A DNA stretch of 64,000 nt from CBDCXF01 sp965223755 (GTDB lineage: Bacteria; Acidobacteriota; Thermoanaerobaculia; Multivoradales; JAHEKO01), in the NCBI GenBank assembly GCA_965223755.1, contig CBDCXF010000002.1:1178001-1242000 (forward strand), in the 5' to 3' direction. The notes beneath the pieces were generated by a model. That model did not search any database. It was given only the letters and a program-made list of their open reading frames with translations, and was not told where the DNA came from. Shown piece by piece: positions 39,534-47,989 of this stretch. Position 1 is the stretch's first letter, and each line of letters opens with the position of its first letter. Position numbers and translations under genes: made by a program.

Positions 39534-40349
39534 CTACAGACCAAACCGCTCCTTGAGGGCGCCGATGAAGGTCTCGTCATCCAGCGCTTTGCGGTTGGCC
39601 ATGAACTCTTGAGCGTCGTCGCCAGCCGTGTATCTCAGAGTGCTGGTGCCGTCGGTCACAGCGGTCCAGATGACTTCCGCAACCACCGAAGGTGGTGACG
39701 ATTGCGCCAGAGCGGTTTCGAACCCGGACATCAATTTGCCGACGAGGTCTTGGTACTCGGCCAAATTTTCGTCGTTGGCTAAGTCGAACGAGCGGCCGGC
39801 GAAGTCGGTGGCGATCGCCCCGGGCTCAACGATCTTGACTTTGATGCCGATTGGCTCAAGTTCGAAATGCAGCGCCTCGGAGAGTCCCTCCACCGCGAAC
39901 TTTGTGCCGTGGTAGAGCGTGCCGAGGGGAAACGTCATCTTGCCGCCGATGGAGGAGACGTTGACGATGGTGCCCGACTTTTGGGCGCGCATGTGGGGGA
40001 GCACCGCCTTGGTGACTTCGAGCAGGCCGATGACGTTGGTGTCGAACTGGCGTCGGATGTTCTCCATCGGAAATGCCTCCAGCGGACCGTAGGCGCCGTA
40101 ACCTGCGTTGTTCAAAAGAACATCGATCTTGCCAAAGCGATCTAGGGTTTCACTCACTGCGCTCTCAATTGAGGCCGAGTCGGTGACATCGAGGCGGGTC
40201 ACGAGAACGTTGTCGAGATCCGTCAGTTCGGTCTCTTTTTCAGGGGAACGCATGGTCGCGACAACGTTCCAGCCGCTAGCTTGAAAGTGCTCCGCCGTGG
40301 CACGACCGATGCCGCTGGAAGCTCCGGTGATCAGAATGGTGTTGCTCAT
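39534..40349 (-). CDS. Short-chain dehydrogenase/reductase
   Basis: A 271-residue classical SDR with TGASSGIGRATAEHF, NNAGYGAYGPLEAF, Ser in VNVSSIGGKM and Tyr-x3-Lys in LYHGTKFAVEGLS, PGAIATDF. MRSPEK after the second strand is consistent with NADP(H). The ribosome site AAGGAGA precedes the ATG. It resembles the SDR at 33127-33963 and may have a similar role; substrate unknown. Confidence 0.9.
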   Translation of the reverse strand: MSNTILITGASSGIGRATAEHFQASGWNVVATMRSPEKETELTDLDNVLVTRLDVTDSASIESAVSETLDRFGKIDVLLNNAGYGAYGPLEAFPMENIRRQFDTNVIGLLEVTKAVLPHMRAQKSGTIVNVSSIGGKMTFPLGTLYHGTKFAVEGLSEALHFELEPIGIKVKIVEPGAIATDFAGRSFDLANDENLAEYQDLVGKLMSGFETALAQSSPPSVVAEVIWTAVTDGTSTLRYTAGDDAQEFMANRKALDDETFIGALKERFGL

Positions 40350-40493
40350 AATTTGTCTCCTTGGGTCGATAACTGGGAATGAGCTTAGAGGGAGATTAGG
40401 GTTGAATCACTAGCAGATCATGCCAATCTTCTTGCAGATAACGCCAAGGACTCCCGGCCGTTCAGGTCAGAGACCGCTTTTCCCGCCTGAGTT

Positions 40494-40952
40494 TTACTCT
40501 TTGGCTCTTTTTGCTGCCTGCTTCTCAAGCCAATTAAAAAGGGCAGGGTGGCGCTTTTTGGCTTCGACGAAGTCAGGATCCTCTTCCGGGCTCATCAAAG
40601 GGCGGACCGGGCCGCCGGTGGGAGACAGGGCGAACTCCGCCTGTGCATTCTCCCCAGACGGCCAAACAACTGCATCGACCAACCAGGCGATTTCGACGAC
40701 GTGCCCATCGTAACTCCAAGGACCGTCGGGAAGCCGGAACTCGATTCTGCGCTCGCCGCTTGACCCCACGCCCTTGACTTGATCTTTGTCGATTACGCCC
40801 TCTTCGCGGTCGGGACGGCCTCGGGTCTCCCAAAGGAGGCGAACCTCCAGTTCTTCGGCCGCTTCTTCTTGACTCCAAGTGACCTCGACTTCCAGCTCTT
40901 CGCCAGGTTTCCACGCGGAGCGCTGGTCGAGCAGGCGTACTGCAACGCTCAT
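40494..40952 (-). CDS. Hypothetical protein coupled to the DUF3592 gene
   Basis: A 152-residue protein I do not recognise. It has no signal peptide and begins with a strand-rich region that looks immunoglobulin-like or arrestin-like (VAVRLLDQRSAWKPGEELEV, then EVTWSQEEAAEELEVRLLWE, IEFRLPDGPWSYDGHVVEIA, LVDAVVWPSGENAQAEFAL) followed by a short helical, basic tail (HPALFNWLEKQAAKRAKE). Its ATG overlaps the stop of the upstream DUF3592 gene by 4 bp, so the two are translated together. The last part of the upstream protein has a similar strand-rich domain. Confidence 0.75.
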   Translation of the reverse strand: MSVAVRLLDQRSAWKPGEELEVEVTWSQEEAAEELEVRLLWETRGRPDREEGVIDKDQVKGVGSSGERRIEFRLPDGPWSYDGHVVEIAWLVDAVVWPSGENAQAEFALSPTGGPVRPLMSPEEDPDFVEAKKRHPALFNWLEKQAAKRAKE

Positions 40953-42373
40953 CGCGCGACCTCCGGTAGCACGGTCACTTCGAACTCTTCACCGACATCC
41001 GGCCAACGCGCGATGCTGCCGCGCAAGACCAGAAACCACACGATCTTGCTGCGGCTGCCCTTGAAGGTGTGCATGGCTCCTCGTGGAACCTCGACCGCAA
41101 CGTTGCCTTCCGCGAAGTGGCCGCTGCGGTCGAAATCGACCAGGTCGACGCGGGCAAACATTTGTGTAGTCGTCGAACTCGAGTCACCGCTTTTGTAGGT
41201 GGCGATCTCTCGCCCCTCCAGGTGGATCTTGAGATTCTGCAGTCGCCGCGCGGCTCCTGAGAACGTCCAGTACAAGGTGGTGGATCCGCCAGGCCGCAGC
41301 CTTCCGTCGGCAAGGCGCAGATGCGGGCGAGGGTTGGCCAACGCCAGCAACTGATAAGGGATGCCAGTGAGCAAAGCAAGGCCAATGAGGATGAAGGGAA
41401 TGAGGAAACAACCCAAGAAAACGTCGGGCTCTTGGATCAGTTGCCAGACGAAAACGCCAACGATTCCATTCCAGAAAAGTGCGACACCGACAATCACCAA
41501 GAGTTTGGTCAGCGGGGTCGCTTGGGGTTCGAGAAGGAGCTCTCCAGGTTCGACTTCGGGAAGGACATCGTTCGCTTCGGCGGCCTCAGCGCGGAAGACA
41601 TCGCGCATGCCGCTGGCCACCGCGTCTTGCATCCTCTTTTCTTTGCTGCGCGCTTTGAGCGCCATCACCACGCCCACCGCGCCGATCACGATGAAGACCA
41701 AGGGCAGAATCACGAAGGCAAATTCCCAAGACAAACCGCGCTTGATCACCGCGTCGCCGGGGTCCTTGGGGTTGACCCAACAGGTCGTCGTGGTGCCTGG
41801 CGCAAGACGATCGACCACCTTCCTTTTGCCTTTGTAGCCGGAGGACGATCCGCCCATGAATCGATAGCGGTCACTGGTGTACTCGACTCCATCGACCTCA
41901 TAGCGGTAGGTCACCTCGACGCTATAGGTGGGCCCGTCCTCGCCTGAGTGAGTGGCGACGGAACTGGCCAGAATCTGACATGAGGATTCATCCCACCCCA
42001 AGGCTTGCAAGGACTTGATTGCTGGAATCACAAAGATTACGGCGAAGCCGAGTCCGGCGAGCAGAAACACCGCGGGTCCGATCAAGCAACCCCAGGAAGC
42101 TTTGTCGTCTCCGCGTTGGCGGCGGGTCGTCTGCGCCTCAGGTTCGAGCTCGGGGATCGCCTGCGTGTCCTCCGCGGGCTTGCGCCAGATACCGATCAGA
42201 ATCCAGGGCAGGAAGATCACCACCATCACCGCCGCCAGGATGAGCAGCATTGCTTCCCGCCACTGGCCGGCGCGCAGGGTCTCCCATTGCGGTTCCAGGA
42301 AAGGAAGGGCGAAAGAGATCATCACCGCTGCGACAACAACGAGGATGAGAGAGCTGATTAGGCGTCTAAACAC
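40949..42373 (-). CDS. DUF3592-containing membrane protein with arrestin-like tail
   Basis: A 474-residue membrane protein. Two segments open the protein (LISSLILVVVAAVMISFALP, AMLLILAAVMVVIFLPWIL); a DUF3592 region follows with VEVTYRYEVDGVEYTSDRYR and the closing YKGKRKVVDRLAPGTTTTCW VNP motif (aVNPkdPgdAvI). Further segments lie at about 215-240 and 290-345. The C-terminal 110 residues are strand-rich (PGGSTTLYWTFSGAARRLQN, LKIHLEGREIATYKSGDSSS, VAVEVPRGAMHTFKG), recalling an arrestin-like sandwich. Function unknown. Confidence 0.8.
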   Translation of the reverse strand: MFRRLISSLILVVVAAVMISFALPFLEPQWETLRAGQWREAMLLILAAVMVVIFLPWILIGIWRKPAEDTQAIPELEPEAQTTRRQRGDDKASWGCLIGPAVFLLAGLGFAVIFVIPAIKSLQALGWDESSCQILASSVATHSGEDGPTYSVEVTYRYEVDGVEYTSDRYRFMGGSSSGYKGKRKVVDRLAPGTTTTCWVNPKDPGDAVIKRGLSWEFAFVILPLVFIVIGAVGVVMALKARSKEKRMQDAVASGMRDVFRAEAAEANDVLPEVEPGELLLEPQATPLTKLLVIVGVALFWNGIVGVFVWQLIQEPDVFLGCFLIPFILIGLALLTGIPYQLLALANPRPHLRLADGRLRPGGSTTLYWTFSGAARRLQNLKIHLEGREIATYKSGDSSSTTTQMFARVDLVDFDRSGHFAEGNVAVEVPRGAMHTFKGSRSKIVWFLVLRGSIARWPDVGEEFEVTVLPEVAR

Positions 42374-42515
42374 GTCTCTATCGTGTCCATGGACTCGTCC
42401 GTTCGATTCGAATGCGCCCCGAAGGGTGGCCAGATTCTAGCTGCAAGCGGGCGCACCCCAGCGGCGGACAAGTGCGGATCAAGGCCTGGAGGGTGCGGTA
42501 GGCTGGCGTCCGCAA

Positions 42516-43490
42516 ATGGACGACGAGTCGAGAAAATCGCCGGAAGTTCCGCTGCGCTTGGGAGTCAGTTCCTGCCTCCTGGGAGAGAAGGTCCGCTACA
42601 ACGGCGGTCATACCCGGGACAATTTTCTCGTCCACACGCTCGGGCAGTGGGTCGAGTGGGTGCCTTTGTGTCCTGAGTACGAAATCGGCTTGGGTGTGCC
42701 ACGCGAGAGCCTGAGACTTGTCGGCGAGGTCGAGAGTCCCCGTCTGCTGGCTCCCAAATCCGGCAAAGATCACACCGAGGCGATGAGGTCTTGGAGCGAG
42801 CGCCAGATGGAGGGCATCGCCGCCAGCAATTTGCACGGCTTTGTGCTCAAGCGCGCTTCGCCGAGTTGCGGGCTCTTCCGAGTCAAGGTCTACGATGACA
42901 ACGGTGTGCCGGCGGCTCAGGGACGCGGCATCTTTGCGCGCGTGCTCGCCGAGCACCTACCGTTGCTGCCGTTGGAGGAAGAGGGCCGCCTCAACGATCC
43001 CCGCCTGCGAGAGAATTTCATCGAACGCCTTTTCGCCTACCGCCGTTGGCGCGATTTAACCGCGAGTCCCAGTGCAGCGCGGTTGGTGGAGTTTCATACC
43101 GCTCACAAACTGACCTTGATGGCACACTCGCCCGCGGGGCAAGTCGAGCTGGGCAAGCTGGTGGCCGAAGCCGGCAGGCGCCCGCTCGACGAGCTGCTGG
43201 ACGACTACGGCGGCGGGTTCATGAAGGCGATGAAAGACATCGCCACCACCCGCAAACACACGAACGTGCTGCAGCACATCCAGGGTTTCTTCAAAGACAG
43301 CCTCGACACCGACGACCGCGCCGAACTGGTGGAGGTGATCGAGGAGTACCGTCTCGGTCGCGTTCCCTTGGTGGTGCCGCTGACCATCCTGCGCCACCAT
43401 CTGCGCAGACAGACGACGCACCCATGGCTGCGGCAACAGACCTACCTGGATCCCTATCCGAGCGAGCTGATGCTGCGCAACCACGTTTGA
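42516..43490 (+). CDS. DUF523-DUF1722 (YbgA-type) protein
   Basis: A 324-residue protein with an N-terminal DUF523 domain (LRLGVSSCLLGEKVRYNGGH, PLCPEYEIGLGVPRES, SPSCG) carrying conserved cysteines in SSCLLG, LCPE and PSCG, and a C-terminal DUF1722/YbgA domain (LVEFHTAHKLTLMAHSPAG, KDIATTRKHTNVLQHIQGFF, IEEYRLGRVPLVVPLTILRH). The cysteines suggest metal or Fe-S binding. In other bacteria such genes sit next to photolyase and LitR genes; a role in thiouracil desulfuration has been proposed for DUF523 but is not shown here. It starts at ATG 42516. Confidence 0.9.
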   Translation: MDDESRKSPEVPLRLGVSSCLLGEKVRYNGGHTRDNFLVHTLGQWVEWVPLCPEYEIGLGVPRESLRLVGEVESPRLLAPKSGKDHTEAMRSWSERQMEGIAASNLHGFVLKRASPSCGLFRVKVYDDNGVPAAQGRGIFARVLAEHLPLLPLEEEGRLNDPRLRENFIERLFAYRRWRDLTASPSAARLVEFHTAHKLTLMAHSPAGQVELGKLVAEAGRRPLDELLDDYGGGFMKAMKDIATTRKHTNVLQHIQGFFKDSLDTDDRAELVEVIEEYRLGRVPLVVPLTILRHHLRRQTTHPWLRQQTYLDPYPSELMLRNHV

Positions 43491-43502
43491 TCGCGTGTCA
43501 GG

Positions 43503-44939
43503 TCACGAGTCAGATTCAGCACTGCGGACGATGCCGCGCAACATACCGGCGAAGACCGGGCTGTGAAATGGCAGCACCGCGTACCAGTAGGCGATTCCCG
43601 CCAGCCCGCGCGGGTAGAAGATCGCTGTCTGGGTGAGTCGTGAGCCGGTTTTGTGCGGCTCGACATCGAATTCCAAGATCGCGATCCCCGGCAGTTTCAT
43701 TTCCGCGCGCAGGCGCAATTTGCGGTTGGCAATGAAGTCTTCCACGCGCCAGAAATCGAGCGCGTCGCCGCGGCGAAGGTGCTCTCGGTGCCGGCGTCCA
43801 CGACTGAGCCCCGGCCCCCCGATCAGGCGGTCAAAGGCGCCGCGTACCTTCCAAAGAAAATTGGCGGCGTACCAACCGTTGGTACCGCCGAGGCGTTGGA
43901 GAGCTTGAAACGAGGAAGCTGCACTGGCATCGACGATGGTAGTGCGGCGGTCTCGAAACACCGTGCCTCCCGCCCAAGCAGGGTCGCCAGGAATGGGTCC
44001 GGCGTCCGACCAAGAGGTGGGGATGTCCTGGCTCCTTGACGCCTGGACCGCGCGATGCACAGCCTCTCGCGATGACAGCAGTTCGGTGGGCATCAGCCGC
44101 ACCGCCTCGTCATCTCGGCAAACGACTCGGTTGCGAAGTCCTTCGGCCAACGGTCTGGCAATGTGATGGCTGAGTGGAGTGACGAGATGAATCCACAATG
44201 AACTCAGCTTGGGAGTCAATACCGGCACCGGAACCACCCATCGTTTTCGCAGCCCGAGAATCTCGGCAGTTTGCGCCATCAGACGCCGGTAGGTGGTGAC
44301 ATCGCGGCCGCCGATGTCGAGGGTGCGACCGGTGGTCTCCTCGGCCTCGAGGCTTTCCACCAGGTAGTGGAGTACATCGCGGATCGCGATCGGTTGACAC
44401 TCGGTGTCCACCCAGCGCGGAGTCACCATGATCGGCAGCCGCTCGACCAAGAAACGCAGCATGTCGAATGAGGCGCTGCCCGAGCCGATGACCATGGCGG
44501 CGCGCAACACGGTTACGGGTACGGAGGTGCTGGCCAGTGCGCCTTCGACTTCACGACGGGAGGCGAGGTGTTTGCTCAGACCATCGCCGGTCTCCCCCAG
44601 GCCGCCGAGGTAGATGATTCGGCCGACCTCCTCCTGTTCGGCAGCTTCTGCAAAGTCCCGGGCCATGTCGCGGTCGCGCTCGGCGTACTGGTCGCCAGCG
44701 GCGATCATGGAGTGGAGGAGATAGTAAGCAGCGTCGCACCCCGCCAAGGCTCGCCGTAGGTCCTGTGGTTGGAGGGCGTCTCCTTCGCACACCTCCAGCG
44801 CTCGGTGGTTGGACCAATCGCGGCCGTCGATCTTGCGCCGGTCACGCGCCAGGCAGCGGACGGTATAGCCCCGTTGCAGCAGCAGCGGGACGAGACGACC
44901 GCCAATGTAGCCAGTAGCTCCGGTGACAAGAACAGTCAT
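43503..44939 (-). CDS. NAD(P)-binding SDR fused to DUF2867
   Basis: A 478-residue protein: an atypical extended SDR at the N terminus (MTVLVTGATGYIGGRLVPLL, YYLLHSM, YLGGLGE, VLRAAMVIGSGSASFDMLR) and a DUF2867 domain at the C terminus (RGDALDFWRVEDFIANRKLR, LRAEMKLPGIAILEFDV, FYPRGLAGIAYWYAVLPFH). Such fusions often accompany DUF523/DUF1722 and photolyase genes. No substrate is known. It converges with the DUF523-DUF1722 gene. Confidence 0.9.
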   Translation of the reverse strand: MTVLVTGATGYIGGRLVPLLLQRGYTVRCLARDRRKIDGRDWSNHRALEVCEGDALQPQDLRRALAGCDAAYYLLHSMIAAGDQYAERDRDMARDFAEAAEQEEVGRIIYLGGLGETGDGLSKHLASRREVEGALASTSVPVTVLRAAMVIGSGSASFDMLRFLVERLPIMVTPRWVDTECQPIAIRDVLHYLVESLEAEETTGRTLDIGGRDVTTYRRLMAQTAEILGLRKRWVVPVPVLTPKLSSLWIHLVTPLSHHIARPLAEGLRNRVVCRDDEAVRLMPTELLSSREAVHRAVQASRSQDIPTSWSDAGPIPGDPAWAGGTVFRDRRTTIVDASAASSFQALQRLGGTNGWYAANFLWKVRGAFDRLIGGPGLSRGRRHREHLRRGDALDFWRVEDFIANRKLRLRAEMKLPGIAILEFDVEPHKTGSRLTQTAIFYPRGLAGIAYWYAVLPFHSPVFAGMLRGIVRSAESDS

Positions 44940-45082
44940 GAAGGCCTATTCGCTGAATAGCGCGGCGCGGGATGCGCTCACAGCTTTGCGGTGCGACACT
45001 GCGGTAAGGATAGCGTTTGCGTGCTTCGAAAAAGCGCAATGTGCAGCTTTAAGAAAATGTGCAACATTAAGATGGGTCTTAA

Positions 45083-45565
45083 ATGAGTCGAGCGTTCAAC
45101 AAGACAGCTCTGCGTCTCGGTTTCGTTGCAGCGGCCCTGTTGCTGTTTCTGGCAGGCCGCTGGAGCGCCGGTGGGTTGTCAGTTCCGTGGCCGCAGGCTG
45201 TACCTCAAGCTGGGCACTCTCAGCCAGGTCAGGTGTCGGGGCCGTCGGTGGAGTCGCTCTACCGCGCGCGCCAATCCAACACCTGGGTTTACATTGACGG
45301 CAAGGTCGATCGAACGCTGAAAGACGACCGCCGCGGCTCTCGCCACCAACGGTTCATCGTCGAGCTACCCTCCGGACATACCGTGCTCGTGGCCCACAAT
45401 ATTGACTTGGCACCCCGAGTTCCCTTGCGGGTCGGCGACCGGGTCGAACTCTACGGCGAATACGAGTGGAACGATCGCGGCGGGGTGGTGCACTGGACCC
45501 ATCACGATCCTCAAGGTCGCCGCTCCGGAGGGTGGATTCGTCATGCAAACCGCGACTATCGGTAA
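45083..45565 (+). CDS. DUF3465-family protein
   Basis: A 160-residue protein with one N-terminal membrane/signal segment (LGFVAAALLLFLAGRWSAGG) followed by a small beta-barrel-like domain: VYIDGKVDRTLKDDRRGSRH, RFIVELPSGHTVLVAHNIDL, RVGDRVELYGEYEWNDRGGV and VHWTHHDPQGRRSGGWI. The H-x-W-T-H-HDP end is diagnostic of DUF3465, an OB-fold-like family of unknown function, probably periplasmic. Confidence 0.9.
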   Translation: MSRAFNKTALRLGFVAAALLLFLAGRWSAGGLSVPWPQAVPQAGHSQPGQVSGPSVESLYRARQSNTWVYIDGKVDRTLKDDRRGSRHQRFIVELPSGHTVLVAHNIDLAPRVPLRVGDRVELYGEYEWNDRGGVVHWTHHDPQGRRSGGWIRHANRDYR

Positions 45566-45649
45566 CTTCATTTATTCAGTCAGCGAGCGTCGGTAGAGAG
45601 GCGAGCATCCTTCTTTTTTCTTTCTGGGAGTAGAGTTGTCGATGTATCG

Positions 45650-46057
45650 ATGGGAGACGAATCCAGCATCTCGACGTCTGAGGCGGTAACCCGAGGGGTT
45701 CGTGTTGCCGTCCTCGCTCGCTACGATCGGCAGCGATCCCAGCCAGCACGGGGTCTGTGGTTTTTTCTCTACACCATCACCATCACCAACGAAAGCAAAG
45801 AAACAGTCCAGCTCTTAACCCGGCATTGGATCATCACCGATGCCGAGGGGCGGATCGAAGAGGTGCGCGGGGAGGGCGTGGTCGGCGAAACCCCAACCCT
45901 GGACCCGGGCGACAGCCACACCTATACCTCCGGGTGTCCCTTGGCCACCGAGTTTGGGTCGATGCAGGGTAGCTATGGAATGGTCGCCGAGTCAGGGGAG
46001 CAATTTGATGCCGAGGTCGCCGAATTCGTTTTGAGTCCACCGTATACCGTTCATTAG
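45650..46057 (+). CDS. apaG: ApaG-family protein
   Basis: A 135-residue ApaG protein, a fibronectin-III-like cytoplasmic domain associated with Co2+/Mg2+ homeostasis and pyrophosphate binding. Recognised by FFLYTITITNESKETVQLLT, RHWIITDAEGRIEEVRGEGV, VGETPTLDPGDSHTYTSGCP and GSMQGSYGMV, in the family order. The ATG at 45650 has no strong ribosome site; an ATG three codons upstream in the DNA is out of frame. Confidence 0.93.
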   Translation: MGDESSISTSEAVTRGVRVAVLARYDRQRSQPARGLWFFLYTITITNESKETVQLLTRHWIITDAEGRIEEVRGEGVVGETPTLDPGDSHTYTSGCPLATEFGSMQGSYGMVAESGEQFDAEVAEFVLSPPYTVH

Positions 46058-46116
46058 CCAGTCTGGAATCTGATGGGTTCGACTCTTTTGCGCTCGGAGG
46101 CGTCGGTTGCGGCGGC

Positions 46117-46467
46117 GTGCTCCTCATCGCGGTGGCGATTCGCATCGAGGCCGCCTGTAGCCGGCAACTCAAAGCGGCGGTGATGGTGGGGATTCCGGAG
46201 TTCGGCCGCGGCCAGACCGGTGAGCTTCTGCAAGATGGAATTTACTCTCGTACCCGCAATCCTCGTTATCTGTCGATCCTGACCCTCACCCTGGGGTTCG
46301 CCCTCATCGCCCATTCGAAGTGGGTCTACACGGCGTGGTTGTTGTTTTTGCCAGGGGTCTATCTGTTGATCTTGATGGAGGAGAGGGAGCTTCGTGAGCG
46401 ATTCGGTTCGGCCTACCGCGCCTACATGAATGACGTGCCGCGGTTGGTGCCACGCACGCGTCCTTGA
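46117..46467 (+). CDS. Isoprenylcysteine-methyltransferase-like membrane protein (short)
   Basis: A 116-residue protein matching the C-terminal core of ICMT/PEMT-type membrane methyltransferases: GELLQDGIYSRTRNPRYLSI, LTLTLGFALIAHS, VYTAWLLFLPGVYLLILMEE and RELRERFGSAYRAYMNDVPR. The His of the usual YxxxRHP motif is replaced by Asn (SRTRNPRYL), as in some relatives. Usual members have one or two more N-terminal segments; here the frame is open upstream into apaG but lacks a start, so the GTG at 46117 is the most likely start and the gene may be truncated. Confidence 0.7.
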   Translation: MLLIAVAIRIEAACSRQLKAAVMVGIPEFGRGQTGELLQDGIYSRTRNPRYLSILTLTLGFALIAHSKWVYTAWLLFLPGVYLLILMEERELRERFGSAYRAYMNDVPRLVPRTRP

Positions 46468-46483
46468 TAGGTAGTCAACCGCA

Positions 46484-46503
46484 GTGTATGTTTTATCATA
46501 CAC
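46484..46503. promoter_or_regulatory. Inverted repeat GTGTATG/CATACAC
   Basis: GTGTATG-TTTTAT-CATACAC, a perfect 7-bp dyad with a 6-bp A+T-rich centre, lies 16 bp after the methyltransferase-like gene and about 200 bp before the Omp85-like operon. It may be an operator or a weak hairpin; it has no T run. Confidence 0.45.
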
Positions 46504-46526
46504 AAGTGCGAAGGGTCTGACGGCAA

Positions 46527-46709
46527 TTGCCGCTTGAGAGGAAGCGCCCCGATATTGGTGGGTTGAGTCTTAAAGCCCTTAGAAAAAAGATCTTATCGTT
46601 GTTCGTTGGTTCCAAAGAGAAGGCTTGCGGTGATGGTACCGGCCTTGCCTTAGTGAATGGCCGAGTGGGTTCCTCACTCGCTGACACTAAGGAGGCCGCA
46701 AACCGATGA
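46527..46709 (+). CDS. Possible 60-residue protein before the Omp85-like gene
   Basis: An open frame in the leader of the next operon, ending in an ATGA overlap with its first gene. The product would be basic (PLERKRPDIGGLSLKALRKK) without membrane segments or a recognised motif. The overlap is suggestive, but no ribosome site precedes its start and the segment also has hairpin potential (CGAGTG/CACTCG near 46660-46685), so it may be a leader rather than a gene. Confidence 0.3.
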   Translation: MPLERKRPDIGGLSLKALRKKILSLFVGSKEKACGDGTGLALVNGRVGSSLADTKEAANR

Positions 46710-47989
46710 GCAAAGTCCCGAGTCCACTTCACCTCGCATGTTGGATGTTGATCTTGGTGGTAAGTGTGCTACCAGTTGCTGCCCAGGATGCGAACGCGGC
46801 TGAGATCGCTGATCTATCCGACGCGGAACGACCTGGAGAAGCTGCGTTTCTGATCGAGGCGATTGCCGTCACCGGAAACAAGCACTTTCCGGCTGAGGTC
46901 ATTCTGTCGGAGTCGTTGCTGAAGGAAGGTCATTCCTATTCTGAGGAGCAGCTACGACAAGCGGTGAACCGGATTGTGCGCCTGCCGTTGGTTCTGGATG
47001 CAGAGTTCTTTCTTCGCAAAGGAAGCGAGAGAGGGAGATACGAACTCGTCGTGGAGGTCGAAGAGGCTAGCCGCTGGTTCTACGGGTTTGACCAGGAGTG
47101 GACGACCGGTGACCGAGAAACATCATTTGACTTTTCCCGCGACCGAGGCTTGATCTACCGAGATGACGACGACGACTTCTTCTCTATCGGTGGGCGCACG
47201 GCCATCGGAAAGAACGGCGTCGGCGCAATTTCTATCGATGCACTGTCGGTCCAACTTTCGTATTCGCACTACAACCTGATCAAAAAGGGAGTGCGCTTAA
47301 GTTTCAACTACTTATTAGAGCCGTGGGACGATTTTTCCGATCAGGAAATTCTCCGCGTCGATCTCGGAGTTCCGGTTCGAGGGAACCATTCGCTGAACTT
47401 CTCGGTTCGCCACACCGTTGCCGATCTCTCCGGTTTTGGTTCCTTCGACGTTTCTCAGCGAGACACGACGGTTGGGGTGATGTGGCTATACAACACGCTC
47501 AACGACCCGGTTTTGCCGACCGAGGGTTGGTTTGTTAGGGCTGGTTTGGACCGCGGCGAGTTCGATGAACTTCGGTTCTTAAGAGTTGGCGATGAGTTTG
47601 ACGAGTGGCTTTTTGAGGGAACACGCCGACGTTTCCTTGCAAGTGGAGAGCGCCACTGGGAGATCTCTGACAAGACTTCGGTTTCCGGAACGACCACTCT
47701 GGCGCTCATTGACTCCGGTGATTGGGAGACCACGGAAGGGAGCATCGAGCTGGGCCTCGATCGTTTCCTCCGGCGCAACATCAAAAAGAACCGATGGAGA
47801 GAGCTACGCTGGGAAAACAGTGTCCGGTTTGTGCGGAGCGACCGTTCGCCACCCTCAGAATCTGGATTTCCCGACGCTGACGTTGATGAGATCAGCCTGG
47901 CTTCGGGCTTCACGTTTCGGAGTCGCGCAGGAATCGTGCGCCTCTCGCTCCGCTATCTGGACTCCGACCGACCGCGCTTGCAATGGTAG
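46706..47989 (+). CDS. Omp85-like outer-membrane protein with one POTRA-like domain
   Basis: A 427-residue exported protein: signal peptide (LACWMLILVVSVLPVAAQ), one POTRA-like domain at about residues 50-125 (IEAIAVTGNKHFPAEVILSE, then YSEEQLRQAVNRIVRLPLVL and YELVVEVEEA), and a beta-barrel region with alternating strands (GVGAISIDALSVQLSYSHYN, HSLNFSVRHTVADL, TTVGVMWLYNTLNDPVLPTE, GWFVRAGLDRGEF). The pattern NDPVLPTEGWFVRAGLD is the barrel block typical of BamA/TamA relatives. It is much shorter than BamA, which has five POTRA domains, and ends without the usual terminal Phe. It heads a coupled operon with a histidine kinase and response regulator. Confidence 0.8.
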   Translation: MSKVPSPLHLACWMLILVVSVLPVAAQDANAAEIADLSDAERPGEAAFLIEAIAVTGNKHFPAEVILSESLLKEGHSYSEEQLRQAVNRIVRLPLVLDAEFFLRKGSERGRYELVVEVEEASRWFYGFDQEWTTGDRETSFDFSRDRGLIYRDDDDDFFSIGGRTAIGKNGVGAISIDALSVQLSYSHYNLIKKGVRLSFNYLLEPWDDFSDQEILRVDLGVPVRGNHSLNFSVRHTVADLSGFGSFDVSQRDTTVGVMWLYNTLNDPVLPTEGWFVRAGLDRGEFDELRFLRVGDEFDEWLFEGTRRRFLASGERHWEISDKTSVSGTTTLALIDSGDWETTEGSIELGLDRFLRRNIKKNRWRELRWENSVRFVRSDRSPPSESGFPDADVDEISLASGFTFRSRAGIVRLSLRYLDSDRPRLQW

